From Capniomyces stellatus (Eukaryota > Kickxellomycota > Harpellomycetes > Harpellales > Legeriomycetaceae): a stretch of 64,000 nt of DNA. The position numbers were made by a program, and so were the translations under genes. The notes under the pieces were generated by a model, which did no database searches, had not been told where the DNA came from, and saw only the letters and a program-made list of their open reading frames with translations. The stretch's first letter is position 1, and each line of letters begins with the position of its first letter. This document shows positions 36,238 through 48,886 of this stretch, one piece after another. The stretch lies in the NCBI GenBank assembly GCA_001661515.1, contig LUVW01000023.1, forward strand, positions 480,597 to 544,596, read 5' to 3'.

Positions 36238-38607
36238 ATGATTTATAGAATAGTGCTAGTATCGTTTTTTGTAACGATGTTTTCAACCACATACTTTTTA
36301 ATAGTGGGGCTAAACAGGAGAGGGGTTGTGAGTGAGAATGAGGGACTTTACAGCAGTGGGATTTATGAGAGACTAAACGAGATAAGGGAGAAGTTCCACA
36401 GAAACAACCGGAAGAGAAAATATCAGAGTAGTAGGGGGGGAGGGCAGGAAATAGGAGACGAAAAGTATGGGGATTATAGGTATAGGGGGGTAGAAGGCAG
36501 AATTGAGCAGACATACTATTATATGGCAACAGCAAAGCTAGATAGAGAGGCTGGACTGAGACCAAGAGTTGATAGAGATAGTGGGAGTTACCTGAGAAAA
36601 ATATTTGATTCAAAGGTGTTAGTGGTAGTAAAAAAAGCTGTTAGCAGTGGGTATGAAAAGTTGAGGGGACTTTCAGGCAGTTGTGGGGGGTATACGGGTA
36701 GAAATAGTTATGGGAGAAAAGAGAAAAAGAAGGATATGAAGGAAAAGAAAAAGGAGTTTTTAGAAATGTCTACAGATGAATGGATAGAGTATCAGTACGA
36801 ATATGCATCAGAGAAAATAAAGAAGAATCTGGGGGTGGAGGGGTCGTCAAAGGGAGCGATCTGTGCGTCGCCTTCAAAGCGAAACCCAGACTATTTTTAC
36901 CATTGGGTGCGGGACTCGGCGTTGACAGTAAAGTATCTGGTTACAAAGCTAGAGGGAAAAGAAAAAGAAGGAAAAGAAAAAGAAAAAGAAGGAAAAGATA
37001 AAAATGACACAATTTACTTTTCCAAGATTAAAGATTATTTAGAGTTTTCAAACAAACTGCTAGACAACATTCATCCTGTAGGGGGAATTGGGGAGCCAAA
37101 GTACCATATGAATGGGAGTTTGTTTACTGGGGACTGGGGGCGGCCTCAGAACGATGGTCCAGCATTAAGGGCAATTGGAAACATTGAGTTTGTTTACTAC
37201 TTGATGGACAAGGGACTGGACTATTCACGAATTCTGTGCGACAATACAAATTTGAGCCAAGAGTTTCAGTTGAAGTTTAACAGTCAAACCAGACAAATGA
37301 AACTATCAAATATTCCACTAAATCCTTCAAACTGTATTCTGAACTCTGACCTGAAATACCTTGAAAATAACCTCAACTCGTCTTCGTTTGAGATTTGGGA
37401 AGAAGTTAATGGCTCTCATTTCTACACTTCCTTAGTTACTTGTAAGGCTTTTGAAATGGCTGCCCAGCTTTCGTTGAGGCTAAACAATACCGCTCAATAC
37501 CTGCATTACTCCAATCTTTTACGCAATTCTGTTCATTCTCTTGATGCCTTTTGGAACTCCAATTCTCAGTTTCTTTCTTCCACTGTCAATTGGAAAGGCG
37601 GTCTATCTGACAAACCTTTTTTTCTAGACTCTCAAGTTGTATTGGCCCTCATTCACACATGGGATTCTTCTACTAGCTTTTATCCCCCAAACATTATTGG
37701 TAGAGTAGGTTTTCTTTTCTTTTCTTTTCTTTTCTTTTCTTTTCTTTTCTTTTCTTTTCTTTCCCCATATCCTATTTATATTACCATTATCATCCTTATA
37801 ATTATTGCTATTATTATTGCTGTTCTTATTGTCTTTTAGGTTTTGAAAACTACCATTGAATTGTTCAAGGTTTTCACCCGCGAATACCACATAAACAGCT
37901 ATGGAATCCCCGGTATTGCAATGGTAATTTACCCTAAAATAATCATCTATTATTGTTATTTTAACCTATTTGCCAACAAATTATTTAAATTTCCTCACTC
38001 TTGTTTTTTTTTCTTTCTTTCCGTCTTGTAGGGAAGGTATCCAAATGATAGGTACAATGGGTATAACTCTGAACATAAAGGAAACCCCTGGCCTCTAGTC
38101 ACGTGTGGAATCGCCGAAATGTACTACAAAATCATCATTGCCTCAAAAACATCTAAATCCATCTACTTTGACCACAACATGAACCTATTTTTATCTCATT
38201 CTGCCTCGCTTATTGCCAATCGAATCCAGAAAAAGTATCCTCTTGCTTCATCCCTTTACAATGACAATAACAAAGACAACCACAGTTTGTCCAACTTTAC
38301 TGTTGCCAGTCTAAACTCCTTAATCTCCAATCTAAACTCAACCTACCCAACCAATCCATCTTCTAATCCCCAAATCATACCCCATTCTAACCCCATTTAC
38401 AATGACATTCTATTGCTGCTTTATGCCTCCGCTGAAGAATTTGTAAATAGAGTAAGGTTTCACTCTTCTTTTGATGGCTTCATGGCCGAGCAATGGGATA
38501 GAAACTCTGGTTTTCACACCGGCGCCCCTGATCTCACTTGGAGCTACACCGCATTTTCCACTATGGTACACCAAAGAACCTCTGCTAAAAAGCTTCTTTG
38601 TCTATAA
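36238..38607 (+). CDS. Membrane-anchored GH15 glucoamylase
   Basis: Glucoamylases (EC 3.2.1.3) release glucose from the non-reducing ends of starch and glycogen-like glucans. Exons 36238-37704, 37840-37923 and 38032-38607 give 708 residues. Residues ~5-25 (VLVSFFVTMFSTTYFLIVGL) form a signal anchor, suggesting a type II membrane or vacuolar form like yeast Sga1 relatives. A basic low-complexity spacer (~26-180) follows. The GH15 domain begins near EWIEYQYEYASEKI and shows PDYFYHWVRDSALT, GDWGRPQNDGPALRA, the general acid region WEEVNGSHFYTS (~386), the NPWPLVTC segment, and the base region EQWDRNSG before DLTWSY (~669). A Lys/Glu repeat (KEKEGKEKEKEGK) inserts in the domain. No starch-binding domain is seen. 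Composition switches from purine-rich to pyrimidine-rich at ~37,300. Confidence 0.93.
37711..37760. repeat. (TTTTC)n pentamer array in glucoamylase intron 1
   Basis: About ten TTTTC units right after the intron donor GTAGGT at 37705. They form the intron's 5' part. Confidence 0.9.
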
Positions 38608-38685
38608 CCCTTTCCTCATGTTTATTTTTCTTTCCCTTCTTTTATACTTTATATTAATTAAATTAATTAAATTTATTTCAATCCA

Positions 38686-38691
38686 AATAAA
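38686..38691 (+). terminator. Possible poly(A) signal of the glucoamylase gene
   Basis: A canonical AATAAA ~80 bp after the stop codon, in A/T-rich sequence before the convergent kinase gene ends at 38832. Confidence 0.35.
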
Positions 38692-38831
38692 TACTATAAT
38701 TCTATAAACATCGCTCCTACAAGTTATTCCTGAACAATCCTTTCCCCTCTTCCTTTTTTCCTTTTTTCCTTTTTTTCTTTTTCTTTTTTTTTCTTCTTTA
38801 TTCCAACTGACTCATATAATGTCTTTTAGCT

Positions 38832-41800
38832 TTATTTGCTGGTGCTATTTGACAATGTCGGGATCATTCTACGCAGAAACATCGTAATCAGCGCAAACTT
38901 CCCCCTATGCCCCGCCATCCTTGTTACTATTATCGCATAATGCTTCCGCACACAGCTACTGTTTATCCAAACCAGCTCGATTTTAAAACTCGTCGAGTAG
39001 TTTTCAAGCACCTCTGTTTCCCGACGACGACTTAAACTTGGACAGTATTGCGAAACTATCGTTGATGTTGCGTACTCTACTGGCTGCGTGAATTCTATTG
39101 CCTCCCCACTTTTCTGCTCCAACAAATTGCTACCTTCGCTTTTCAAACTCCCTCCTCCTTTGCCTACCACCTCCTCCTTATTTTCATCACCAAGACACTT
39201 TCTTCTCAATCCCTCTTGTTTGCCCCCAATTGGCCCAACCCCATTCCCCAATTCCTGGTTCTCGTTTGGCCCTCTCTTTGTTGCCCGTTTGATCTCTGGA
39301 ACATCCGCATCCATATCCTTAGCCGCCCCCTTTGCCTTCTTGTATGTGGCGTTTGTCTTTACTCGAATGCTTTCAAAATTCCCGTCCTGTTGCCCCGGGT
39401 TGCCGCTGTTATTACTCCCCAACTCATTATTTGAATTGTTTCCTTCATCCACCAGCTCCGACTCGTGCACCATCACCTGTCTGTTCTTTCCTCTCACAAA
39501 CTTAATTGTCCACAAGTACCCCTCAGGCAATGCCCCACCATGATGGTTCATAATCAGCCGCTCAGCACTGCTCGTTAGCTTTTTGTTGTAAAAGTACCTT
39601 GGATTCTTGGTCATGCTGTGTGGAGCTTTGTTGAACCTAATTGCCTTACTGTTCCCACTTTTAACTATTTTCCCGTGATATCTACCTGTCCTATTTGCGT
39701 GACCTATCCTATCCAATATCACTTTCTGTGACTTGGCGCCTCCGCCTCTGCAACTCTTCTCCGCTTTCTTTGAATAAACTGGCACCGTGTCAATCTGCTG
39801 CGTCAGCACCAGGTGGAATATAGATTTGATTTTGCTCAGCACTGGCTGGTTGCCCTCATCTCCCTTGCTGCTCTGGTAAACCTTTGAGCTTCTCGGAAAA
39901 CTAACCTTTTTGACAACCGCTTTCTCATCTTTTAACCCCGCTTCATACTCCTCCCCAGTGCTCGGTTTTCCATTTTCCGCACCTGGTTTTGGCGCCCTGC
40001 TTAGCCCGCTTTCCATTTTTTGTGCGTGCTGGTTGGTTTTTCCTGTGCCTTCCCCCTCAGTACCCCCTTTTTTTGGGAAAAAGTATATCGATGCCCTCTT
40101 TCTGGCTGCTGAGATCGACATTGCCGACTCGTTTTTAGGATTATCTGAAATGTTATATGGCGCTGTTGGGATCTCCACCGACTCGACAAACGTATATGAT
40201 ATTTCGTTCAATGTCAACAAATCCGCCAAGCTCTTCAATATCTCTTGCGGTTCCATCTTGTTCATGGCACTTGGAAGCGTTATTCGCTCCATCGCACAAT
40301 CCAACGCTCCTATCATCCTAACATTCATTCCATTTATCTGTGCTATGTTTCCTGAAAAGACATGATGCACTGTCTGCTCCTTTTGTTTCAAGCTTGTTGT
40401 ACTTTTGCGCTCCAGCCTTCTATCCTTTAACCCGCTCTCTTTTATAGAGTTTCCGGAGACCTTCAAGCTCTTTAGCTCAATATCGCCTTTAACCGATAAC
40501 AACGAATCACACATCGAGTCCGCACGCTTCACTCCGCCCCCACACTTGTTTGAATCCTTGCTCAACGTAATATTCGAAATCGACGGTTGCAATTCACAAT
40601 AGTTCCCATCTCTTTTCTCCAACAAAGATACATTAGAGTCAAGGTTGACCAAGCTTTTTGTTTTTTTTGCTGACTTCTTGATGCTTCCAACTGAATACAA
40701 ACTCGTTAGTCTTCTCGATACCCTCTTGAACGATACCATCGATTTATTACTCGGTTTTTTCTCTGGCTTATTTTCAGTTCGCTCTGTGTTTGTGCCAAAT
40801 CCAGTACTTGACTGGCTGTTATGTACCCCGTTTTCGCCGTTAGTCCCAAAATTATAGTACAGTTTCTGAATAAACGAGTTCATCGTTTTTCTTTTTCCCA
40901 GTCTGTCAAAATCTTCTGCTCTGACATCCAACCGCTCCAAGACGCTGTTCTCGTTCTTGTTCTTGTTCTCGTTCTTGTTCTGATTGTGTAACAGAATGTT
41001 AGGAACCGACTTGCACCTCGATCTACTACCTGCTGCAAAAACTGAATTACCTTTCTCTATCTCCCTGTCAATATTAAGCTCCATGGGCTGCAAGTACCAG
41101 TTTCTCAGTTCAACCTGCTTTGCAACCAAATAGTACATTGATACTATCGGTGAGTTTTTCAGTCTGATCTTCTGCTTGTCTTTTGGGATACCCAGCCCCC
41201 TGCTCTCTCTATTGTTTGACTGCAGCTTCTGCAAAGTCAAATCCAGATTCCTTTCTCGCTTGCATTCCGAGCTCGGTACCGCACTATCCCTTTCTCTTAC
41301 TCCACTCCCATCTTCATCATCCGTGTGCTCCATAGGAACCAACTCAATAATCGCTGTCCTTATCTTTTTAATCACTTGCTCCACAGAAATGTCCAAACAA
41401 GTTGCCACCTCTCTTGCAACTGTATAGTCAACCTTTTGATAAATCTCAATCACATTTTCGTTTTGAGGAATGCCCATGTATAGCTTTGATGCATTTGGAT
41501 GAAGTAAACAACATGTAACTCTCCCCAAACTCCCGCTAGCTTCGTTTCCAGAACCAATCGAGCTTTTAAACCAACTATGAGCAACAACACCTTCAATCGT
41601 CAGCCTCTTTGATATTTCCGGTTCCAGCATCATCACAAGCAGCTCTTGAAGGTCTCTACTCATACTTTTGTTTAGCTTAAATCTGCCTTGCATAATTTTA
41701 TCAAAGTTTTTTGGTTGTGATGGATCCTCAAACGGAAACTTTCCTGTTGTCATAACATACAACAATACCCCTACAATTATATATATACGTTCATAACTAA

Positions 41801-44634
41801 ATACATACTTGTGCTTGTATTCGAATCTATGCTTACACACACTTTCAAATCCAAACTAACTTCCACACTAGCGCTTTCCTCTGAATTTAAACCAATGCGT
41901 GTTTATATACATATGTATAAGAATATTATAGCACTTACCTAAAGACCATACATCAACCTCAGGCCCAATATATGGATCGCCTCGAAGTATTTCAGGTGCT
42001 GTATATGGCAAACTGCCACAAAATGTCTCCATTAACCCATTTTGACTGAAAAAATTGGCCAATCCAAAGTCAATTAGCTTAACACACGCCAAAGGCCTAT
42101 TTAGCTCCTCTTTCAAACCACTGGTGAATTTAGAAGTGTAGCCCGACTTTTTAAGACCCTTCTTTCTTCCCGTACCAATCTCACTGCTTTCGTTTGTGTG
42201 GCTCTGCCTAACATGCCCATCCATACCATCTTGGGTAGTCACCCTAAATCACCAAACAAGAAAAAAAATCAGAAAAAAGTTTAAAAAAATTGGCACTACT
42301 ATATTGGACCTGAGACTCAACCAGAATATGCCAATAAAAGTGGGTAAATCAAACTCAAAATCAAAATCTGGTGGTAACAGTGCCATTGTACTGGTTGTAG
42401 CTTTTCTTACTTGTTCCGTGATACATCAATCGAGATATTTGAAATAGAGTAGTCTAGCAATATGTTTTCAAGCTTTATGTCTCGGTGGATTATCGAGTAA
42501 GAATGACAAAATCGTATTGTTTCAATAACAGGCTTAAATATCTCCTTAGCCTCCAACTCGGAAATCCCGCTACACCCTATTCTTTCAGCTAATGTAGGTC
42601 CGTTTACATACTCGTAGAATAAATAAAAGTGCGTTTCTGTCATTCTGAAATCATAAAGCGGAACAATATGCGGGTTCAATTCTCCCAAAACTGCACTTAG
42701 GTTGGCCTCTCTTAATACCCTGCAGTCTAGGGTCTTGGCTTTTTTGTACTCTGGATGTTCTCTTTGGTGCTTATACGGTGGGAACCTTTTGATGATTTTT
42801 ACCGCAAACTATTTTTTTTTTATTTCAATTATATGGTTGTTATTATTATTATCGTTATTACTATTATCGTTATTATTATTATCGTTGTCATTATTGTTAT
42901 GGTTATTGCCATGGTCACTGTTACTGTTAATGTTACTATTATTAAAGCCGCGCGGCTACTTATTGAACGCTTCGGTTTAAACATATTCAAATAATTCATT
43001 TTACGCTAGTAAAAATAGGTCCTGAAAAGTAACCGATCAAGTTGGCTTACCTCTTCTTGTGTTAATGTGTTTTGCATCAACTTCACTTTGCCATAACTTC
43101 CTTGGCCCAGGTTCTTTATAACTTCGTACTCCCCTAGCGGTGTGTGGAATAAAAATTGCTTTGACCTCGAACTCTTCAATGATACTGTGATCGAAGTTTG
43201 TAAATCTTCACTTTTTAAACACGACGAGTAATGCTTTTGATCTTTAGGGTTAAGGGTGTGTACTTTTCGCTGCTCTTTCTTGGCCTTTTTTACATCTAAA
43301 TTTGCATCTAGACCCAAATTTAGGTTCAGATTCAGGTTCAAACTCTTCCCATTCTTCTTTTCAAGCTTCAAGCCATCAAAAAAACTTGAATTAAAGCCCA
43401 ACTCGTTGTTATTATCACCTTGGTCATTATCTTGGTCGTTTCTTTGCGGGAAATTGAGTTTTTTGCGTACTTTTTGTGATTTCTCTCCCTTTTTCAATAG
43501 CTCAGCATCCAAGTTACCCGCGTCTACATCCACATTACCAAACTTCAACGCACCTTGAATAAACTTGTTTGAGCTATCTGTTCGCTGGGCAAACCACACC
43601 TTCTCATCCTCGTCTTTGTTGTGGTTCAATGACAACCTTTTGCTATTAGGCCTGTTTCCTAACTTTTTATTGGCGCTTTGGATATGCGTACTGATCTTAT
43701 CCTCATCCAGCTTCTTGCTACTAAGGTTCAACTCCTCAATAAGCTTTGTGGTTGTACCAATAGCATCGTTGAAAGTTTTTCCATTTGAAAATCCACCAGG
43801 ATTGGCTGTGTTTACCAAAACATCATCCCTGCTGATTCCTAAACCCATCAACATTTCCAAATCCAAGCCTAAACCTATCTCAGACCTGTTTTTTTTTGTA
43901 TTTCTGACTTTTAACTGTTCCGGATCTAATTCTGCCTCTTTAACCCCTCTTCCTTTTCTGGAGTTTGTGTTGGTAATAGACTGTGCGGTATTTGGTGTTA
44001 CTACATTACTCGTCATATGTGAACCCATATCGCTGTCCGCCATGAAACACTGATTAGCAACCGATTCCGGATTTTCGACTACCGAAGACTCTTGCTTCAG
44101 CGGAACTGCAAACACCTTAAAATTTCCAGCCATTTTCTTGTTTTTGTTGCTAATGCTACTAGCCTCGTTAATCCCTTCCTCGTTGCCTTCGCCTTTAACC
44201 TCTGAGCCCTTCATCCAATCGTATATTCTAGTACTCCGCTTCACCACCTTTTTCTGTATTTCAGAATTAGCTCTTCTCCATTCACTATCCGACAGCAAAC
44301 TGGCTCTTTTTGCTGCAATATTCTCTATGCTGTCTTTTCGGTCATTTCTGGTTGCCACCGAGCCAAATCTGTTTGGTATGCTGTCCTGCATATCCCTTGA
44401 TAGTCTCTTTTTGACACTACTTGGCAAACTATCTACATTTTCTTGAGGCTCTTTGTTATCCACAGCCTTTCTAACGGTCGTGACATCCAGCTCTCCAAAA
44501 ACCTGGCTTCTCCTCGTATACTTTCTAGCTGCTAAAGAATCGCCGTTAACATGTGGCTCTGGTTTTAAAGCATCTTTACAAAATACGTTATCCAGCAGCG
44601 AGTCTTCATATTTACCGCCGACCGTCTTGTACAT
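38832..44634 (-). CDS. Kin1/MARK-like (CAMKL) serine/threonine kinase, 1741 residues
   Basis: Kin1/Kin2/MARK kinases act in polarity, secretion and cell shape. Exons in transcript order 44634-43051, 42808-42411, 42243-41939 and 41770-38832 join in phase. An N-terminal ~500 residues are polar and disordered, with an Asn-Leu hexamer-coded repeat (LNLNLNLNLG). The kinase domain starts YEVIKNLGQGSYGKVKL (~502), with catalytic Lys in FAVKII (~532), FYLFYEYVNG, HRDIKLEN (~636), DFGLANFF (~719), TFCGSLPYTAPEIL and PYIGPEVDVWSLG, then KFPFEDPS. The GPEVDVWS and TFCGS motifs point to the Kin1/AMPK-related group. An insertion of ~60 residues sits between HRDIKLEN and DFG. The C-terminal ~900 residues are low-complexity, with a possible KA1-like end (STSFKIELVWINSSC), which is a weak match. 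Catalytic residues are intact. Confidence 0.87.
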
Positions 44635-45958
44635 TGTTGCCTGTTGGTATTTGCTTTGACGAATTCCGATAAATATTATGCCTTTGATGTTCGACTTCTT
44701 TTACAAACTTTTCACCAGTACTATTTGAAATACACACGGTACAATTTATATATTAATATGATACTTTTTGGCTAACAAGTTTAATTTTGTTTTTAAAAAA
44801 ATAATAATAAAGGTAGTAATAAAACAAAAAAGATAGCTTAATATATCAACCCTGAAAAAATAAATGTTGATATTGGCGTTGGGGTTGATATTGATGTTGA
44901 TATTGATATTGATATTGATGTTGATGTTGATATTGATGCTGGTATTGATGTTAAACCCATAATTTTCACTGACACTAGTAACGCTTATTAATCAGAAGAA
45001 ATGACTGTGTTGGAATAATGATGACCTTGATTATTTAATCACTACTTTTTATCAAGACAAAAGATTGAAACATAGTGCATGTTGGATATCTTTCATTTCA
45101 TTTAATTTCATTTAAATTACAAGTTATACGCTTTGTGTTGTAATTTATACGCTATATGTTGTACGCTGTATGTTATTTACCCGACAAGGATAGAACTAAT
45201 CTGGAGAATATTTAGGAATATTGAAAAGAGCACATGGAATGTTAAAATAGAATTTATAATTCCAAGATTCAGTATATTGTTTTGATACAATGAAGTGATT
45301 TATTGAGATGGCTCGACAAGAAAGTATGTTCAAGTGGAGCAAAGGCAAGCGGCACTAAAGATTAGCTACCCATATAAAATGTAATGAAAATGAAATGAAA
45401 ATAAAATGAAAAAAGCGAGTGGTTTAGAGAATTCTCAGTATTCATTATGTGGAAATATTATGAACAAAATTTCAAGAATTCTACAAAATATAACTTTAAT
45501 AAACTTTATTGGTTTTATTTCACTTTTGCGATTAAAAAAAATGTGTAAATGTATAATTCTATTGTTATCACTCGGGGGTGTGTTTCGTATAGTGTTGAAT
45601 ACGCTTGTTTCTAACTAAAATGTTAATATTCTCTTTAAATATTACTCGCGCCCATAGTTTTGACCCCAATACGCTAATACACCTATCCGAGCTTCCTGTA
45701 TCAAAAATTAATTTGTGTAAAAATTACAGTTTTGCTCAATACAAGAGCATGTACAACGAATACAGAAATGAACAAGATATATGGAGATGGATATGGAGAT
45801 GGATATGAATATAGATATGAATATGAATCACCAAAACAAAACAAAACAAAAACTTGAGAAAGTCTTACAACTGCTACTATTGACAATTCCAAACACCAAG
45901 AGTCGTTTATATGTGACATACAGTGTATATTAATACATAATTTGTAAGCAAGCTGAGT
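44635..45958. other. Intergenic region upstream of the kinase gene
   Basis: A/T-rich DNA. A GATATT/GATGTT hexamer array lies at ~44873-44952. Short plus-strand frames at 45406-45618 and 45605-45808 could be exons of the weak candidate gene at 45959-46247 but are not supported on their own. A GATATGGAGATG-type hexamer repeat lies at 45777-45830. Confidence 0.45.
44873..44952. repeat. (GATATT/GATGTT)n hexamer array
   Basis: About 13 copies of a hexamer with GATATT and GATGTT variants, ~240-320 bp upstream of the kinase start codon. Confidence 0.85.
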
Positions 45959-46247
45959 CTGATACCCTTTGAAAAAAGTTCCAGCAATAATACATGGGCT
46001 TTAAAAAGTATTGAAGCGATAAAGCAATATTCAGCAGCTAAATTGGACAGTCGAACAATAACTTATAGCATATTTCGAGTGGTATGTATAAATTGGGAGC
46101 TAAATCGTCATGTTTTCAAGCACTTTGACTCCATATATGTTTATTGTTTTATAGCAGCTGTACCAACCAAAAAAAAAAAAATTAGTCTTGATTGCGGAGA
46201 GAATGAATAATTTATGGTTTTGGTTGAATGTACTTGAATTTTAATTT
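45959..46247 (+). CDS. Possible gene fragment, two exons, unknown
   Basis: An open stretch 45959-46080 (LIPFEKSSSNNTWALKSIEA, then IKQYSAAKLDSRTITYSIFR) runs straight into a GTATGT donor at 46081. An acceptor at 46153-46154 restores a frame reading QLYQPKKKKLVLIAERMNN to a stop at 46245-46247. The splice-like boundaries and non-repetitive residues favour a real 3' end of a gene, but no start codon or upstream exons could be fixed and I recognise no family. It could equally be a decayed gene. Confidence 0.25.
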
Positions 46248-46958
46248 ATGGTTTTTTAGTCAAAAGCTTATTGATCTCCCTTAAGCCTGAAAAGGCCAAG
46301 TAACTGAACACAAGCATCTACCGATATAAAGTTTACAATAAAACATTAGATATATAAAATTATTTTGCGTTTGTGTTTGTGCTTGTGGGATTTATTGGGG
46401 AAACAATACTTGTCATTTTTCAACTACATTGCGTAAAGGTAAAATATAAATTGCAAGTATAAATGTATAGTATATAAACTACACTCTATACTTGATAAAA
46501 TCGGCGCTGATCAATTTGAAACCAACAACGCCGAGTAATGCCACTAGTGCTCGTAAAGCTATTCGTTTGAGGCCTGTGCTTTTTTTTTTTTTTTGCCAAA
46601 TTTAGCATTTATTAATGTGATTTATTTTAGGCAAGATGTCAACATTAATTAAGATTACAAAGCTATAAATACAAGTTGGAGTATTTGCTACAAATAATCA
46701 GTGCACAATATTTGTGCAAAGTGAATAAAAAAAAAGGAACTACAAGTGAAAAAAAAGAAACAGAAACAGATATAGATGTGGTGGCTATGGCATTGGCAGC
46801 CTCAGCTATATCGAGCTCGAGGGAATTTGTTAATAACAACATGATGCAAGTGTTAAAAAGCACACTGAGATGAGTGTGGCAAGCGGAGCTATATAGTTGA
46901 GGATATTGGCTGGTTGTACTTTGCAGGCGAATATCTTGAGTGCGAGTAATATCAGTTG
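46248..46958. other. Intergenic DNA between weak candidate gene and RING gene
   Basis: A/T-rich. A frame at ~46676-46873 lacks an ATG start and shows Ala/Ser-rich sequence (MALAASAISSSREF); no call is made. Confidence 0.4.
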
Positions 46959-47903
46959 TTAATTTGGGGTTGTGGAAATATCAGCGGTGCTCAGCTTATA
47001 TCTACAGATTGGACAGACCGTAGACCTTTCGGTTAGCCAAAGATCGATGCAAGACCTGTGAAATGCATGGTTGCAAGGGATGTCTCTTACTTCATCGCTG
47101 CTGTTTAAAACATCAAAGCATATCAAACAATCGGCTTCAAACTCGACTTCAATGCAAAAGCATGTACAGTTTTCTATAGAGCCGGTTAAACCAGGAGCAC
47201 AGCTGTGTAGGCTGTTGGGCCTTGGAATTGTATTTTCAAAGTGTGCTACTTGGGGAGGGATTTCGGTTTGTTTTTCGACTTTGTTTTCCTGGTCTGGACC
47301 GGTGCTTTCTACAGAATCTGCGGGTTTGTTGTCTTTCAAGCTTTCGAGCTTTATTCTGTGTTTTAGATCCGAATAGGCTACAACGGGGTATGACTCCAGC
47401 TCTGCCTTCGAAAGATGCTCTTTGTATTTGATGTCTCGCTCGAAAGCCCCGACTTGGTCCAGCTCAACAAACCCGTTGCTGTTGTAGTCAATGTGCCTTT
47501 TCCTAAACTGAACTATTGTAGAGGTAAGCGTGTTACTAAAAAAGAGAGAAAGGATGCTGCTCAGCAGTGAGTTAGACTTTAAGAGGACAAACATAAATAT
47601 AAAAACTGAACTAACCAGAAATTATCACAAAGGAAATAACAACTATTAGCCCTAGGAAAACGTGGGTATACCATTGTACTCCTAGTCAAAAAAATACAGA
47701 ATAAAAATAAATTGGTAAAAGAGAGTATAGATATGATATGTGTAGCTAGAACAAAGCTTGTGAAAACCAAGCAAAAAGTTGTTATTTTTCCAAGTACCTG
47801 AGGAAGCGTGTCTTTTGTAAAGTTCGCCACTATTATCTTCTGTAGCAGGGATTATATAATATTCATAGTTAGATAAATGTGTTACAAAAGACTTGACAAA
47901 CAT
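46959..47903 (-). CDS. Single-pass membrane RING-H2 E3 ubiquitin ligase
   Basis: Exons 47903-47798, 47681-47616 and 47512-46959 join in phase to 241 residues. The short second exon encodes a transmembrane helix (THVFLGLIVVISFVIIS), followed by a basic membrane-proximal stretch (VQFRKRHIDYN), an acidic and disordered middle, and a C-terminal RING-H2 domain CLICFDVLNSSDEVRDIPCN continuing HAFHRSC and CPICR with all eight zinc ligands. This is the layout of ATL/RNF13/TMEM-RING ligases, with a luminal N-terminal part and a cytosolic RING. The listed start has no signal peptide. An upstream frame from ~48207 begins MPLVLISASLPFICLITFLF, which looks like one and could be the true first exon; its splice to this gene is not convincing by eye. 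Confidence 0.8.
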
Positions 47904-48886
47904 GACTGTGGTAGCGAGTTACTCCCGTTTAAAGCAGAAAAGCCACATGTTGAGTTATTTTTACACAGTTATAAGCTTACTAGTATTACCCTGATTGACC
48001 GTGTACGCTAACGCATGGTCTATAAGCGTAGCCAACATGGCTAGATAGTTTATGCAAGAGCCCATAGTATAGCTCGGTACGGCAATAGACAAGGTTTGTA
48101 TTCTGACCCAAACTGTATCTGATCTCGGTTGAAATCAATAAATAAATAAATAAAAATGTAATTAAACAGATAAATGGCAACGAAGCAGAAATTAAGACAA
48201 GTGGCATCAAAGCACCTTGATATATAACTTGGTATGGCTTGCTTCAAAATCAAAATGGAAGAGTGAAAAAAAAGGAGGGGGGGTGAGCATAAATTAAACC
48301 TTGAATCTAAAAACCAACAAAACTACTAAAACGGAAACAAAACAAAAAAAAGAAAATGGTAATACTGAGAGGGGGGGAGGGGGGGAGACGTTTAATTCGA
48401 AGATCTCGACGGCAAATCTGAAGCACAGTATTTTATTTCTATTCATTTTATTTAAATCCCGTGTTTTATTCGCTTGCCGAAACCATGAAATAAAAAATTC
48501 CGATGTTTTACTGTTCCTTTTTCACTCACCTTGAGCATTCAAAAAAAAAAAAACGAGAATAAAACGAGAAAAAAACGAGTGAGGAAAAAACGAATGTGAA
48601 TAAAAAAAAGAAAAATAATAATTGTTATTTGGATGAGACATTCCCTATTTGTCATATGGTATGTAATTAAGGTGATTTACCTTGGATAATAAGGCATTTA
48701 GACAGATTTAAAACACGAGAAATCGCACAATTTAGTAGGTGGTTTATAACTGAAAAGAAAGGAAAGAAAAGCAAGACCAAGTTAAATGCCAATAGAAAAA
48801 AAAGAGCAGTAATAAATCGAGTAATAGCGTTTATTGATAAAAGTAATATATATGTATGTATGCTTATATATAAAGGGTAGAGGAAA
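47904..48886. other. Region between RING gene and BCKDHB
   Basis: Contains the signal-peptide-like minus frame (~48210-47986) that may be the first exon of the RING gene, a G-run tract at ~48371-48388 and A-rich DNA. No other gene is supported. Confidence 0.45.
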
